This document shows positions 32,668 to 41,999 of a stretch of DNA of 64,000 nucleotides, one piece after another. Position numbers and translations under genes: made by a program. The stretch's first letter is position 1, and every line of letters begins with the position of its first letter. The notes beneath the pieces are model-generated. The model did not search any database. It was not told the DNA's origin and saw only the letters and a program-made list of their open reading frames with translations. Source of the DNA: Streptomyces lacrimifluminis (lineage in GTDB: Bacteria > Actinomycetota > Actinomycetes > Streptomycetales > Streptomycetaceae); contig NZ_BMMU01000002.1 in the NCBI RefSeq assembly GCF_014646095.1, positions 310,001-374,000 on the forward strand, in the 5' to 3' direction.

Positions 32668-34677
32668 ATGTCCTCGCCCGTCCCACAGCTGACGTGGTTT
32701 CTCGCGCGCCGCTCCGGCCGCCGCGGCCTGCACAGCCAGTTGCTCGCGGTCGGCGCCGCGGCCGTCGGTTCGCTGATCCTGCTGGTGCTGACGGCCGCCT
32801 GCTTCGGCAGCGGTGCCCGCGCCCACGACACCGCCTGGCGCATCCCGGCCCCCGACCGGCACGGCACTGCCGTCCAGACCGTCGGGACGACGTACCTCGG
32901 TGACCGCCCGGTCACCGTCGTGTCGCTGGCCCAGTTGCCCGGCCGCAAGGCGACTCCGGCGCCCCCCGGGCTGACCGGGTTCCCGAAGCCCGGGCAGGTG
33001 TACGTCTCGCCCGCTCTGGCCGGCCTGTTGCACAGCACACCGGCGAACCAACTCGCCGACCGCTTCCCGAAGGTGTCCTCGTACGGCACCATCGGCGACG
33101 CCGGGCTCGCGGCGCCCGAAGAGCTGGTGGCCGTCGTGGGGAGGGCCGCGTCCGACCCGGCGGTCTCCACCGCGGCCGAACCACTCGGCATGTTCGCCCA
33201 GTTCGGAGGGCTCACCGCACGCGCCGTGGTTTCCGGCTTCGACGGAAGCGACGTCAGCGTGTTCACCTCGCCGGACAAGCCGGCGGTGTCGATGGGGGTG
33301 GCGATCGTCGCCGTCCCCGTGATCGTGCTCGCAGCGGCAGCCGGACGGCTCGGTGCGGCCCGGCGTGAACAGCGGCTCGCCGCCCTGCGGCTGGCGGGGG
33401 CGACACCGCGCCAGATCCTCGCGATGACCGGTCTGGAGTCGGGGGTCGTCGGTGCGGCCGGGGCTCTGGTGGGCGCGCTGGCGTACTGTCTGCTGCTGCC
33501 CGCGCTCGCGGAGATCCCGTTCGGCATCGGCACCTGGTACACCGGCCGACTGTGGGTGGGGCTGCCCTGGCTGCTGGCCATCGTGGTGTTCGTGGCCGCT
33601 CTCATCGCGGTGAGCGCCATGTTGACGTTGCGTCAGGTGGCGATCTCTCCGCTGGGGGTGGCCCAGCAGGCGAACCCGCGCCGCACCCGTTTCATCCGCC
33701 TTCTCCTCTTCGTGGCGGTCCTGCTCTACATCTACGTGACGACCTCCTCGGGCGGCGCGGGCTCCCGTCAGCTACTGGTGATGCTGCTGATGTTCTACGG
33801 CGCCTTCTGGCTGCTCGGCCCCTGGGTCGTGGACCGCCTCGGCCGGATCACTGCCCGCTTCGCCCGCCGTCCGGCGACTCTGCTGGCCGCGCGCCGGCTC
33901 AGTGACGACCCGCGCGGCTCCTGGCGCACCGTCAGCGGGCTGGTCCTCGCCGGGTTCGTCGCCGGGTTCTTCACCGTGGGCAACGTGGGCATCGACAGCT
34001 ACCGCTTTCCCGGCCAGGTCGCCGTCCCCACCACGAGTACCGCCGCGGCCCGCACCGCCACCACCGAGGCCCGCACGCTGCTCCACGCGGCCGGGGTGAA
34101 GGCGACCGTCTTCATGAGCGACGGCGACGACGACGGGCTTGTGTCCGGCACCCCCGGAGTGGTCGTTCATGTCTCCGGCGGCACCTCGGAGCTCGACACC
34201 ACGATCACCGCGTTGCAGAACCTGGTGCCGGGCCAGCTCCCGTACACCCAGGACTACGCCAACGCCGAGAGCGAGGCCTTCACCGGCCGACTGGGCGAAC
34301 TGGGCGCCGCCGCGCTCGTGGTCAGCTTCCTCGTCGCGACCGCTTCCGCCGGGCTGACCGCCGCCGCGAACGTACTCGACCGGCGACGCGTCTACGCCCT
34401 GCTGCGGCTGGCCGGCACGCCGTTGAAGCTCCTCGACCGGGCGAGGTTCCGTGAGACGGTCCTCCCGCTGGTCGTGCTCGCCGGCGGCACCACCGCCGCC
34501 GGAATCTACGCCGCCTTCCAGGTCAACAAGCTGTTCGACAGCACGATCAGCACCTCAGGCGCGGTGACCCTGGCAGGGTGCGTGACCGTGGGCGCACTGG
34601 CCATGTTCGCGGCGATAGGAGCGAGCAGGCCACTGCTGCGGGCGGTCACGGAGGACGCTGCGCGGACGGCGGACTGA
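32668..34677 (+). CDS. FtsX-like ABC transporter permease
   Basis: A 669-residue membrane protein with two FtsX-type units. N-terminal helix LLAVGAAAVGSLILLVLTAA, an extracytoplasmic domain of about 160 residues, a membrane block (about 210-400) containing RREQRLAALRLAGATPRQI, the conserved FtsX coupling helix, a second large exterior loop (about 440-545), and a final three-helix block with DRRRVYALLRLAGTPLKLLD. The repeated L-R-L-A-G-x-x motifs show the internal duplication. It acts with the ATPase at 31861, probably moving antibiotics, peptides or lipids. Confidence 0.9.
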   Translation: MSSPVPQLTWFLARRSGRRGLHSQLLAVGAAAVGSLILLVLTAACFGSGARAHDTAWRIPAPDRHGTAVQTVGTTYLGDRPVTVVSLAQLPGRKATPAPPGLTGFPKPGQVYVSPALAGLLHSTPANQLADRFPKVSSYGTIGDAGLAAPEELVAVVGRAASDPAVSTAAEPLGMFAQFGGLTARAVVSGFDGSDVSVFTSPDKPAVSMGVAIVAVPVIVLAAAAGRLGAARREQRLAALRLAGATPRQILAMTGLESGVVGAAGALVGALAYCLLLPALAEIPFGIGTWYTGRLWVGLPWLLAIVVFVAALIAVSAMLTLRQVAISPLGVAQQANPRRTRFIRLLLFVAVLLYIYVTTSSGGAGSRQLLVMLLMFYGAFWLLGPWVVDRLGRITARFARRPATLLAARRLSDDPRGSWRTVSGLVLAGFVAGFFTVGNVGIDSYRFPGQVAVPTTSTAAARTATTEARTLLHAAGVKATVFMSDGDDDGLVSGTPGVVVHVSGGTSELDTTITALQNLVPGQLPYTQDYANAESEAFTGRLGELGAAALVVSFLVATASAGLTAAANVLDRRRVYALLRLAGTPLKLLDRARFRETVLPLVVLAGGTTAAGIYAAFQVNKLFDSTISTSGAVTLAGCVTVGALAMFAAIGASRPLLRAVTEDAARTAD

Positions 34678-34736
34678 GGGCGAAGCACACGTCAGGGCCG
34701 GCAACGGCGAGGACCATCACGAGGGGCCACGCCCCT

Positions 34737-34764
34737 TCTCCTCGTCCCCCTCTCCTCGTCCCCC
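34737..34764 (+). repeat. 14-bp perfect tandem repeat in a pyrimidine tract
   Basis: TCTCCTCGTCCCCC occurs twice head-to-tail, inside a C/T-rich run of about 65 bases just upstream of the response-regulator gene. Confidence 0.85.
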
Positions 34765-34816
34765 TCTCTCCCCAGTGCACCACCTTCCCCTCCTACCCCT
34801 GAGGCATGATCGAGCC

Positions 34817-35527
34817 ATGACGCCCGCCCAGCCCAGCCCTCCGATCCGCGTCCTCATCGCGGACGACCAGGACATGGTCCGTACCGGCTTCCGCTTCTTC
34901 CTGGACGCCCAGCCCGACATCACCGTGGTCGCCGAGGCCGCGGACGGGGAGGAGGCCGTGGCGCTGGCCCGGCGTGAGCGTCCTGACGTGTGTTTGCTGG
35001 ACATCCGGATGCCCAGGCTCGACGGCCTGGAGGCGACCCGGCTGCTGGCCGGCCCCGGTGTGACCGACCCGATGCGGGTCGTCGTGGTCACCACCTTCGA
35101 CCTCGACGAATACGTGTACGGGGCACTGCGCGGCGGCGCCTGCGGGTTCCTGCTCAAGGACTCGGGGCCCACCCTCCTCGCGGAGGCGGTACGGGCCGCG
35201 GCGGCCGGTGACTCCCTGGTGTCGCCGTCGATCACGGTCCGTCTGCTCCAGCACATCACCGCCCCGCAGGGCACCGCGTCACGCCCTGCGGCGACGCCCC
35301 CGGTTTCCGCGGCGACGCTCAAGGAACCTCTCACCGAGCGGGAACTCGACGTGGTCCGGCTGGTCGCGCTGGGCCGCACCAACGCGGAGATCGCCTCCGC
35401 GCTGTTCGTCTCCCTCTCCACGGTCAAGACGCACCTGTCGAGCGTGCAGCTGAAGCTGGCCGCCCGGAACCGGGTGGAGATCGCGGCCTGGGCATGGCAG
35501 AACGGACATGCGCGCCGGGAGGCGTGA
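34817..35527 (+). CDS. LuxR-type (NarL) response regulator
   Basis: A 236-residue transcription factor. The receiver has acidic residues in VLIADDQDMVR, phospho-acceptor Asp in VCLLDIRMPRLDG, Thr in VVVTTFDLDEYVYGAL and Lys in GFLLKDS. A linker leads to a LuxR helix-turn-helix, LTERELDVVRLVALGRTNAE with VSLSTVKTHLSSVQLKL. ATG 34817 starts the conserved part. It lies downstream of the ABC permease in the same direction and probably pairs with the kinase at 30137, its only unpaired partner nearby. Confidence 0.9.
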   Translation: MTPAQPSPPIRVLIADDQDMVRTGFRFFLDAQPDITVVAEAADGEEAVALARRERPDVCLLDIRMPRLDGLEATRLLAGPGVTDPMRVVVVTTFDLDEYVYGALRGGACGFLLKDSGPTLLAEAVRAAAAGDSLVSPSITVRLLQHITAPQGTASRPAATPPVSAATLKEPLTERELDVVRLVALGRTNAEIASALFVSLSTVKTHLSSVQLKLAARNRVEIAAWAWQNGHARREA

Positions 35528-35611
35528 GAGTGGGGCGGGTCACCCGGATGTGGCGCGTTCGACGTGGAGCGGCTATGCAGAAACAGGACGAGTTGAAAGT
35601 ACGATCAGCCA

Positions 35612-36148
35612 ATGTCTGACATGATCGAAACCACGCCCGGCTGGCTGGCACCCGACGAGCTCGAACAGTCTCGCGCACGGATGCCGATCCTGTACGTCGA
35701 AGCAGTACCGGTGCGCGTCGACGACAACGGTGAAGTCACCAAGATCGGCCTGCTCCTGCGCATCAGCTCGGACGGCACTGTCAGCCGCGCTCTGGTGTCG
35801 GGCCGCGTCCTGCACCACGAGCGTGTGCGCGACGCCCTCCTGCGCAACCTGGAGAAGGACCTGGGCCCGGTGGCACTGCCCCGGGTCCCGGCATCCCCGC
35901 AACCGTTCACCGTCGCGGAGTACTTCCCGACCCTGGGGGTCACTCCGTTCCACGACCCGCGCCAGCACGCGGTGTCGCTCGCATACATCGTCCCGGTGGC
36001 CGGCGACTGCCGTCCCCGCCAGGACGCCCTGGATCTGGTCTGGTTCAGCCCGGAGGAGGCGTCCTCCCCCGTGGTCCAGAACGAGATGCCGGGTGGTCAG
36101 GGAGTCCTCCTCAAGCAGGCCCTGGCCCATGTCGGCTGCCTGTCCTGA
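35612..36148 (+). CDS. Nudix-like (DUF4916) protein with a degenerate Nudix box
   Basis: 178 residues, cytoplasmic. The fold is Nudix-like: PILYVEAVPVRVDDNGEVTK, then GRVLHHERVRDALLRNLEKD, and HAVSLAYIVPV with LDLVWFSPEEA near the end. Aligned to the box GX5EX7REUXEEXGU, the first Gly and Glu are kept but REUXEE has become RNLEKD, so at least two metal-binding glutamates are altered. A non-hydrolytic or atypical role is likely. Start ATG 35612; ATG codons at the first and fourth positions are both possible. A terminator separates it from the convergent pyruvate carboxylase gene. Confidence 0.78.
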   Translation: MSDMIETTPGWLAPDELEQSRARMPILYVEAVPVRVDDNGEVTKIGLLLRISSDGTVSRALVSGRVLHHERVRDALLRNLEKDLGPVALPRVPASPQPFTVAEYFPTLGVTPFHDPRQHAVSLAYIVPVAGDCRPRQDALDLVWFSPEEASSPVVQNEMPGGQGVLLKQALAHVGCLS

Positions 36149-36321
36149 CCAGGGCGACCGGCCGAGCGTTTCGGAACCCGTCGCTCACCGGCGGTTCACG
36201 GACAGCAGTCACTTCGTCCGCGCCCTCCATGGCACCAGGGCCGGACGCCCACCCGGTACGCCCGGTCGGCCACCCGCCCGGCGGCGATGAGCACCGGTGG
36301 GAACAGGTCGGCCGGGGGGCG

Positions 36322-36363
36322 GGTCCATGGTGCTCCTGCGGACTCTCAGGAGCACCATGGACC
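36322..36363. terminator. Bidirectional terminator (Nudix-like gene / pyruvate carboxylase)
   Basis: Perfect 17-bp stem (GGTCCATGGTGCTCCTG and its complement) with an 8-nt loop, 18 nt from the carboxylase stop. Confidence 0.85.
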
Positions 36364-36381
36364 ACCCCTCATTCAGGCGAA

Positions 36382-39300
36382 CTAGGCGATCTCGACGAGC
36401 AGATCGCCGCCCTCCACCTGCTGGATCCTGTTGATGGCCAGCCTCGTCACCTTCCCCGCCTTCGAGGCGGTGACCGAGGCTTCCATCTTCATCGCCTCGA
36501 TGGTGGCCACCGTGGCGCCGGCCGCCACCTCGTCCCCCTCCGCGACGGCGAGGGTCACCACTCCGGCGAACGGCGCGGCGACATGCCCGGGGTTGGCCCG
36601 GTCCGCCTTCTCCGTAGCCGGGATGTCGGAGGACACGGCGGTGTCGCGCACCTGGATCGGCCGCAGTTGACCGTTCAGGGTGGACATCACGGTGCGCATG
36701 CCGCGCTCGTCGGCCTCGCCCACGGCCTCCAGCTCGATGAGCAGCCGTACGCCCTGTTCGAGGTCGACGGCGTACTCCGTCCCGGGACGCAGCCCGTAGA
36801 AGAAGTCCTTGCTGGCCAGCACGCTGGTGTCGCCGTAGGTCTGACGGTGTGCCTCGTACTCGCGGGTCGGCCCGGGGAACAGCAGCCGGTTGAGCGTCGC
36901 CCGTCGGTCCTTGGCCAGCCCCGTGCGGTCGTCCGCGGTCAGTTCCGTCATCGGCTTGGGGGCGGCGCGGCCCTCCAGCGCCTTGGTGCGGAACGGCTCC
37001 GGCCAGCCGCCGGGCGGGTTGCCGAGTTCGCCGCGCAGGAAGCCGATGACGGAGTCGGGAATGTCGAACCTGTTCGGCGTCGCCTCGAAGTCGTCCGGCG
37101 AGACGTCGGCGCCGACGAGGTGGAGTGCGAGGTCCCCGACCACCTTCGACGACGGGGTGACCTTCACCAGCCGGCCGAGGATCCGGTCGGCGGCGGCGTA
37201 CATCGCCTCGATCGCCTCGAAGCGGTCGCCGAGGCCCAGCGCGACCGCCTGGGTGCGCAGGTTGGACAGCTGGCCCCCGGGGATCTCGTGGTGGTAGACG
37301 CGCCCGGTCGGTGAGGCGAGGCCGGCCTCGAACGGTGCGTAGACCTTCCGGACGCTCTCCCAGTACGGCTCCAGATCGCCCACGGCCTGCAGACTCAGCC
37401 CGGTGGGCCGCTCGGAGTAGTCGGTCGCGGCGACGATGCCCGACAGCGAGGGCTGCGAGGTGGTACCCGCCATGGAGGCCACCGCACCGTCGACCGCGTC
37501 CGCGCCGGCCTGGATCGCGGCGAGGTAGGTGGCGAGCTGACCACCCGCGGTGTCATGGGTGTGAATGTGCACCGGCAGGTCGAACTCGCGGCGCAGCGCC
37601 GATACGAGGGTTGCGGCGGCCGGGGCCCTGAGCAGGCCTGCCATGTCCTTGACGGCCAGGATGTGGGCTCCCGCGTCGACGATCTGCTCGGCGAGGCGGA
37701 GGTAGTAGTCCAGGGTGTAGAGCCGCTCGGAGGGATCGGACAGGTCGGACGTGTAGCACAGGGCGACCTCGGCGATCGCCGTTCCCGTCTCACGTACGGC
37801 GTCGATGGCGGGCCGCATCTGCCCGACGTCGTTGAGCGCGTCGAAGATCCGGAAGATGTCGATGCCGGTGGCTGCCGCCTCCTGGACGAAGGCGTCGGTC
37901 ACCTCGGTCGGGTACGGCGTGTAGCCCACGGTGTTACGGCCGCGCAGCAGCATCTGCAGGCAGATGTTCGGAACTGCCTCCCGGAGTGCGGCCAGGCGTT
38001 CCCAGGGGTCCTCGGCGAGGAAACGGAGCGCGACGTCGTAGGTGGCGCCGCCCCAGCACTCCAGGGACAGCAGCTCGGGCAGGGTCCGTGCCACCACCGG
38101 GGCGATGGCGAGCATGTCCTTGGTACGGACCCGGGTGGCCAGCAGTGACTGGTGGGCGTCGCGGAACGTGGTGTCGGTGACGCCGATGGTCGGTGACTCG
38201 CGCAGCCACCTGGCGAAGCCCTCCGGGCCGAGTTCGACGAGCCGCTGCCGGGAGCCGGCGGGCGGTTCCGTGTTCGGCAGGGGCGGGACCTTGCTGACCG
38301 GGTCGATCAGCTCGGGCCGTTCACCGTGCGGCTTGTTCACCGTGACGTCGGCGAGGTAGGTGAGCAGCTTCGTACCGCGGTCGGCGGAGTGACGTGCCGT
38401 GAGCAGGTGCGGTCGTCGCTCGATGAACGACGTCGTGACCCGGCCGTTGCGGAAGTCCGGATCGTCGAGTACGGCCTGCAGGAAGGGGATGTTGGTGGCC
38501 ACGCCACGGATCCGGAACTCGGCGACGGCACGCCGGGCCCGGCTGATCGCGGTCCCGAAGTCGCGGCCCCGGCAGGTGAGTTTGACCAGCATCGAGTCGA
38601 AGTGCGCGCTGATCTCCGTACCGGCATGGGTGGTGCCGCCGTCCAGCCGGATGCCTGAGCCGCCAGGTGAGCGGTAGGCGCTGATCCTGCCGGTGTCCGG
38701 GCGGAAGCCGTTGGCGGGGTCCTCGGTGGTGATCCGGCACTGGAGCGCCGCGCCGTGCAGGGTGACCGTCTCCTGGGAGAGGCCGAGGTCGGCGAGTGTC
38801 TCACCGGAAGCGATGCGCAGCTGTGACTGTACGAGGTCGACGTCGGTGACCTCCTCGGTCACCGTGTGCTCGACCTGGATGCGCGGGTTCATCTCGATGA
38901 AGACGTGGTTGCCGTCGCGGTCGAGCAGGAACTCCACGGTGCCCGCGTTGCGGTAGCCGATCTGTTCGGCGAACCGCACGGCGTCGGCGCAGATCCGGTC
39001 GCGCAGCTCCGGGTCGAGGTTCGGCGCGGGGGCCAGCTCGATCACCTTCTGGTGGCGGCGCTGCACCGAACAGTCGCGTTCGAAGAGGTGGATGACGTTG
39101 CCCTGCCCGTCGGCGAGGATCTGCACCTCGATGTGGCGTGGCTCGACGACCGCCTTCTCCAGGAAGACCGTGGAGTCGCCGAACGCCGAGGCCGCCTCGC
39201 GCGCCGCGGCCTCGATGGACTCACGCAGCTGGGCGGGTTCCTCGACCCGCCGCATGCCGCGTCCGCCACCGCCGGCGACGGCCTTGACGAACACCGGGAA

Positions 39301-39756
39301 GCCGATGTCCTCGGCGGCGCGGACGAGTTCGTCCACGTCGGCGGAGGGCGCCGAGGAGGCCAGCACCGGTACGCCGGCCGCGCGGGCGGCGGCCACCGCG
39401 CTCGCCTTGTTGCCGGTCAGCTCCAGCGTGTCGGCGCTGGGCCCGACGAAGGTGATGCCGGCCTCCTCGCAGGCGCGCGCCAGATCGGGGTTCTCCGACA
39501 GGAACCCGTAACCGGGGTACACCGCGTCCGCGCCCGCCTTTCGCGCCGCGCGGACGATCTCCTCCACGGAGAGGTACGCCCGGACCGGGTGTCCCGGCCT
39601 GCCGATCTCGTAGGCCTCGTCCGCCTTCAACCGATGCAGTGAATTGCGGTCCTCGTGCGGGAAGACGGCGACGGTCCTCGCGCCCAGCTCATAGCTGGCG
39701 CGGAACGCGCGAATCGCGATCTCGCCTCGGTTGGCGACCAGCACCTTGCGGAACAT
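36382..39756 (-). CDS. pyc: Pyruvate carboxylase
   Basis: Biotin-dependent carboxylation of pyruvate to oxaloacetate (anaplerosis). The 1124-residue single-chain enzyme has the usual order. Biotin carboxylase (1-460) opens with MFRKVLVANRGEIAIRAF and has the ATP loop AVAGGGGRGMR and FIEMNPRIQVEHTVTE. The carboxyltransferase (about 520-800) has TFRDAHQSLLATRVRT, FRIFDALND and the metal-site HIHTHDTAG. The PC tetramerisation domain follows, and a biotinyl domain ends the chain with biotin Lys in ATIEAMKMEA. ATG 39756 with AAGGGATCC upstream; earlier in-frame codons are not conserved. Convergent with the Nudix-like gene; an ABC exporter gene lies upstream on the same strand. Confidence 0.97.
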   Translation of the reverse strand: MFRKVLVANRGEIAIRAFRASYELGARTVAVFPHEDRNSLHRLKADEAYEIGRPGHPVRAYLSVEEIVRAARKAGADAVYPGYGFLSENPDLARACEEAGITFVGPSADTLELTGNKASAVAAARAAGVPVLASSAPSADVDELVRAAEDIGFPVFVKAVAGGGGRGMRRVEEPAQLRESIEAAAREAASAFGDSTVFLEKAVVEPRHIEVQILADGQGNVIHLFERDCSVQRRHQKVIELAPAPNLDPELRDRICADAVRFAEQIGYRNAGTVEFLLDRDGNHVFIEMNPRIQVEHTVTEEVTDVDLVQSQLRIASGETLADLGLSQETVTLHGAALQCRITTEDPANGFRPDTGRISAYRSPGGSGIRLDGGTTHAGTEISAHFDSMLVKLTCRGRDFGTAISRARRAVAEFRIRGVATNIPFLQAVLDDPDFRNGRVTTSFIERRPHLLTARHSADRGTKLLTYLADVTVNKPHGERPELIDPVSKVPPLPNTEPPAGSRQRLVELGPEGFARWLRESPTIGVTDTTFRDAHQSLLATRVRTKDMLAIAPVVARTLPELLSLECWGGATYDVALRFLAEDPWERLAALREAVPNICLQMLLRGRNTVGYTPYPTEVTDAFVQEAAATGIDIFRIFDALNDVGQMRPAIDAVRETGTAIAEVALCYTSDLSDPSERLYTLDYYLRLAEQIVDAGAHILAVKDMAGLLRAPAAATLVSALRREFDLPVHIHTHDTAGGQLATYLAAIQAGADAVDGAVASMAGTTSQPSLSGIVAATDYSERPTGLSLQAVGDLEPYWESVRKVYAPFEAGLASPTGRVYHHEIPGGQLSNLRTQAVALGLGDRFEAIEAMYAAADRILGRLVKVTPSSKVVGDLALHLVGADVSPDDFEATPNRFDIPDSVIGFLRGELGNPPGGWPEPFRTKALEGRAAPKPMTELTADDRTGLAKDRRATLNRLLFPGPTREYEAHRQTYGDTSVLASKDFFYGLRPGTEYAVDLEQGVRLLIELEAVGEADERGMRTVMSTLNGQLRPIQVRDTAVSSDIPATEKADRANPGHVAAPFAGVVTLAVAEGDEVAAGATVATIEAMKMEASVTASKAGKVTRLAINRIQQVEGGDLLVEIA

Positions 39757-39887
39757 CCTGGATCCCTTCAGCCTGCCGGTGACGCGCCCCATGGTGTCGG
39801 CCCGGCCCGCCTCGCGCCATGTGAGCCGGGCCACTCACCCCCGCCGGGCCGCGTTCACTCAGGTTTGCCGCGGGATGTCCGCACCGG

Positions 39888-41759
39888 TCATTCCAGCCGA
39901 CCTGCCTTCTGCCGGGGGTCCGGGTCGTCCCCCGGGAGGACGCAGCCGCGGAGGTCCGCCCGTGCGGGGCTGTCGTCCAGGAAGCCGCCCGACTGGTGCT
40001 GCCAGAGCTTCGCGTAGGCGCCCTCCGTAGCGAGCAGCTCCTGGTGCGTGCCCTGCTCGACGATCCGGCCGCGGTCGAGGACGACGAGTCGGTCCATGGT
40101 GGCGACCGTGCTCAGCCGGTGGGCCACCACGAGCGCCGTCCGTCCCTCCATGAGCCGCCACAGCGCCTCCTGGACGAGGATCTCGCTCTCCGAGTCCAGT
40201 GCGCTGGTGGCCTCGTCGAGCAGCAGGATCGGCGCGTCGCGCAGGATCGCCCGGGCCAGGGCGACCCGCTGACGCTGTCCGCCGGACAGCTTTACCCCGC
40301 GTTCGCCCACCATGGTGTCGAAGCCGTCCGGCAGCGCGTCGGCGAACTCCGTGACATGTGCCGCCTCGGCCGCGCGGCGGATTTCGGCGTCGGTGGCGTC
40401 CGGCCGGGCGAACGCGATGTTGTCCCGCAGGGTGCGGTGGAACATCGCCGGGTCCTGCGGCACATAGGCGATCAGACCGCGCAGGTCCGCCTGGCGCAGC
40501 AGGCTGATGTCCTGCCCCCCGATCAGGATCCGGCCGGCGTCGATGTCCGTCATCCGCAGCAGCAGTCGGCTGAGCGTGGTCTTGCCGCCGCCGGAACGGC
40601 CCACCAGTCCGATCTTCGCCCCGCTGGGAACTGCCAGGTCGAGTCCCTGGAAGAGCGGCTCGGCGCCCGCGTGGGCGAAGGTGACGTTCTCGAAGCGGAC
40701 GTCGGCGGCCCGGGACCGCAGTGCCTCGGGCGCCACGGGGTCGAGCACGGTCGGCGACGTCAGCAGCAGTTCGGTGAACTGCGCGGCCTCCGTCATCGAG
40801 CTCTCCAGCCGACGGTAGATCTGGTTGAACTCGAACATGATCCGCGTGGCGTTCGAGTAGTACGTGAAGGCGACCACGACCGTCTCCACACCGTGCCCAC
40901 CCCCGGCTAGCGTGACTGCGAGCAGCAGACCCAGGGCGTTGGTCAGCACGGACAGCGGCGCCACCAGGGTGTCGATGCGCAGGTTGCCGTAGTCCCACGA
41001 CCTCAGCGTGAGCCGCCGCGATACCGCGACGCGGGAGCGGTGCTCGGCGGCCTCACGTTCCTCGGCGGCGAAGGCCCGGACCGTGTCCATGTTCATCAGG
41101 CTGTCGGCGACATGGCCCGACACCCGGGCGATCGCCTCCTCGCGCTTGGCGACGAGCGCCTGGCGGCGCCGGATGAGGGGCACCACGCACAGCGCCGTCA
41201 GGGCGATCATCGCCAACAGGCCGACCACGAGCAGGGGTTCGTAGCGCCACAGCACCACCGACCCGAACACGAGTGGCACCAGACTGCCCACGACCTGGAA
41301 GGTCAGCGTGTCGACGAACTCCTCGAACCGGGAGGCGAAGCTCAGAACGCGCTTGGTCAGCGATCCGGCGAAGTTGTCGTGGAAGAACGCGGCGTCCTTG
41401 GCGAACAACTCGTCCATCCCGATCACATACAGATGTTCGATGCCGCGGGCGTCGACGCGGTTCAGACAGTGCAGGCCCACGCGCCACAGCACCTCCGAGA
41501 CCAGCATCACGCCGGCGAAGACGAGGACGTAGGGCATCGCCGAGCCGGTGGTGATGCCCTCGTCGTCGGCGATTCTGCCGACGAGCTTCGCGACGACCAG
41601 AGGCGCGATGTAGGCGAGGCCGATGTTGCCGAGCGCCGGCAGCAGCATCGCGGGGAGCGTCAGCCACCTGAGGCGGGCCAACTCCCGTCCGTAATAGCGA
41701 AGTGCGAGGAGCACCGGTCCTTTGCCCGGTGAGACCTCGCGAGATTCAGGCGATCCCAT
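39888..41759 (-). CDS. ABC exporter half-transporter (lipid/drug type), intact motifs
   Basis: A 623-residue TMD-NBD protein, probably a homodimer. Six helices cover about residues 20-325 (LTLPAMLLPALGNIGLAYIA onward). The ATPase has Walker A GRSGGGKTT, Q-loop YVPQDPAMF, signature KLSGGQRQR, Walker B LLLDEATSALD and H-loop AHRLSTV, all canonical, unlike the siderophore exporter pair. ATG 41759 follows AGGGTGGGA; an upstream in-frame ATG adds non-conserved sequence. The C-terminal tail of about 40 residues is Asp/Pro-rich. Substrate not evident; a cytoplasmic GH43-like gene diverges from it. Confidence 0.9.
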   Translation of the reverse strand: MGSPESREVSPGKGPVLLALRYYGRELARLRWLTLPAMLLPALGNIGLAYIAPLVVAKLVGRIADDEGITTGSAMPYVLVFAGVMLVSEVLWRVGLHCLNRVDARGIEHLYVIGMDELFAKDAAFFHDNFAGSLTKRVLSFASRFEEFVDTLTFQVVGSLVPLVFGSVVLWRYEPLLVVGLLAMIALTALCVVPLIRRRQALVAKREEAIARVSGHVADSLMNMDTVRAFAAEEREAAEHRSRVAVSRRLTLRSWDYGNLRIDTLVAPLSVLTNALGLLLAVTLAGGGHGVETVVVAFTYYSNATRIMFEFNQIYRRLESSMTEAAQFTELLLTSPTVLDPVAPEALRSRAADVRFENVTFAHAGAEPLFQGLDLAVPSGAKIGLVGRSGGGKTTLSRLLLRMTDIDAGRILIGGQDISLLRQADLRGLIAYVPQDPAMFHRTLRDNIAFARPDATDAEIRRAAEAAHVTEFADALPDGFDTMVGERGVKLSGGQRQRVALARAILRDAPILLLDEATSALDSESEILVQEALWRLMEGRTALVVAHRLSTVATMDRLVVLDRGRIVEQGTHQELLATEGAYAKLWQHQSGGFLDDSPARADLRGCVLPGDDPDPRQKAGRLE

Positions 41760-41999
41760 TCCCACCCTGTGTCGTCGTAGGGCGGCCCGCCACACGCTGT
41801 CGCCGGGGTCGTCCCGACAGATGGGCACAACGACGGAGCCCCCGCGCGTTCACGGCGGCGCCGAAGTGCGAGTACGGGCAGGCCGGAAAGCCCAGTGTCC
41901 CGTGGCGGCTCCCGCACGGTCCAAGCGTTTTTCTCGGCCAACGGCACGCCCGAACACGGGTGCGAGGCCGGGCCGGACAGGCGCGTTTATCCTTCGACC

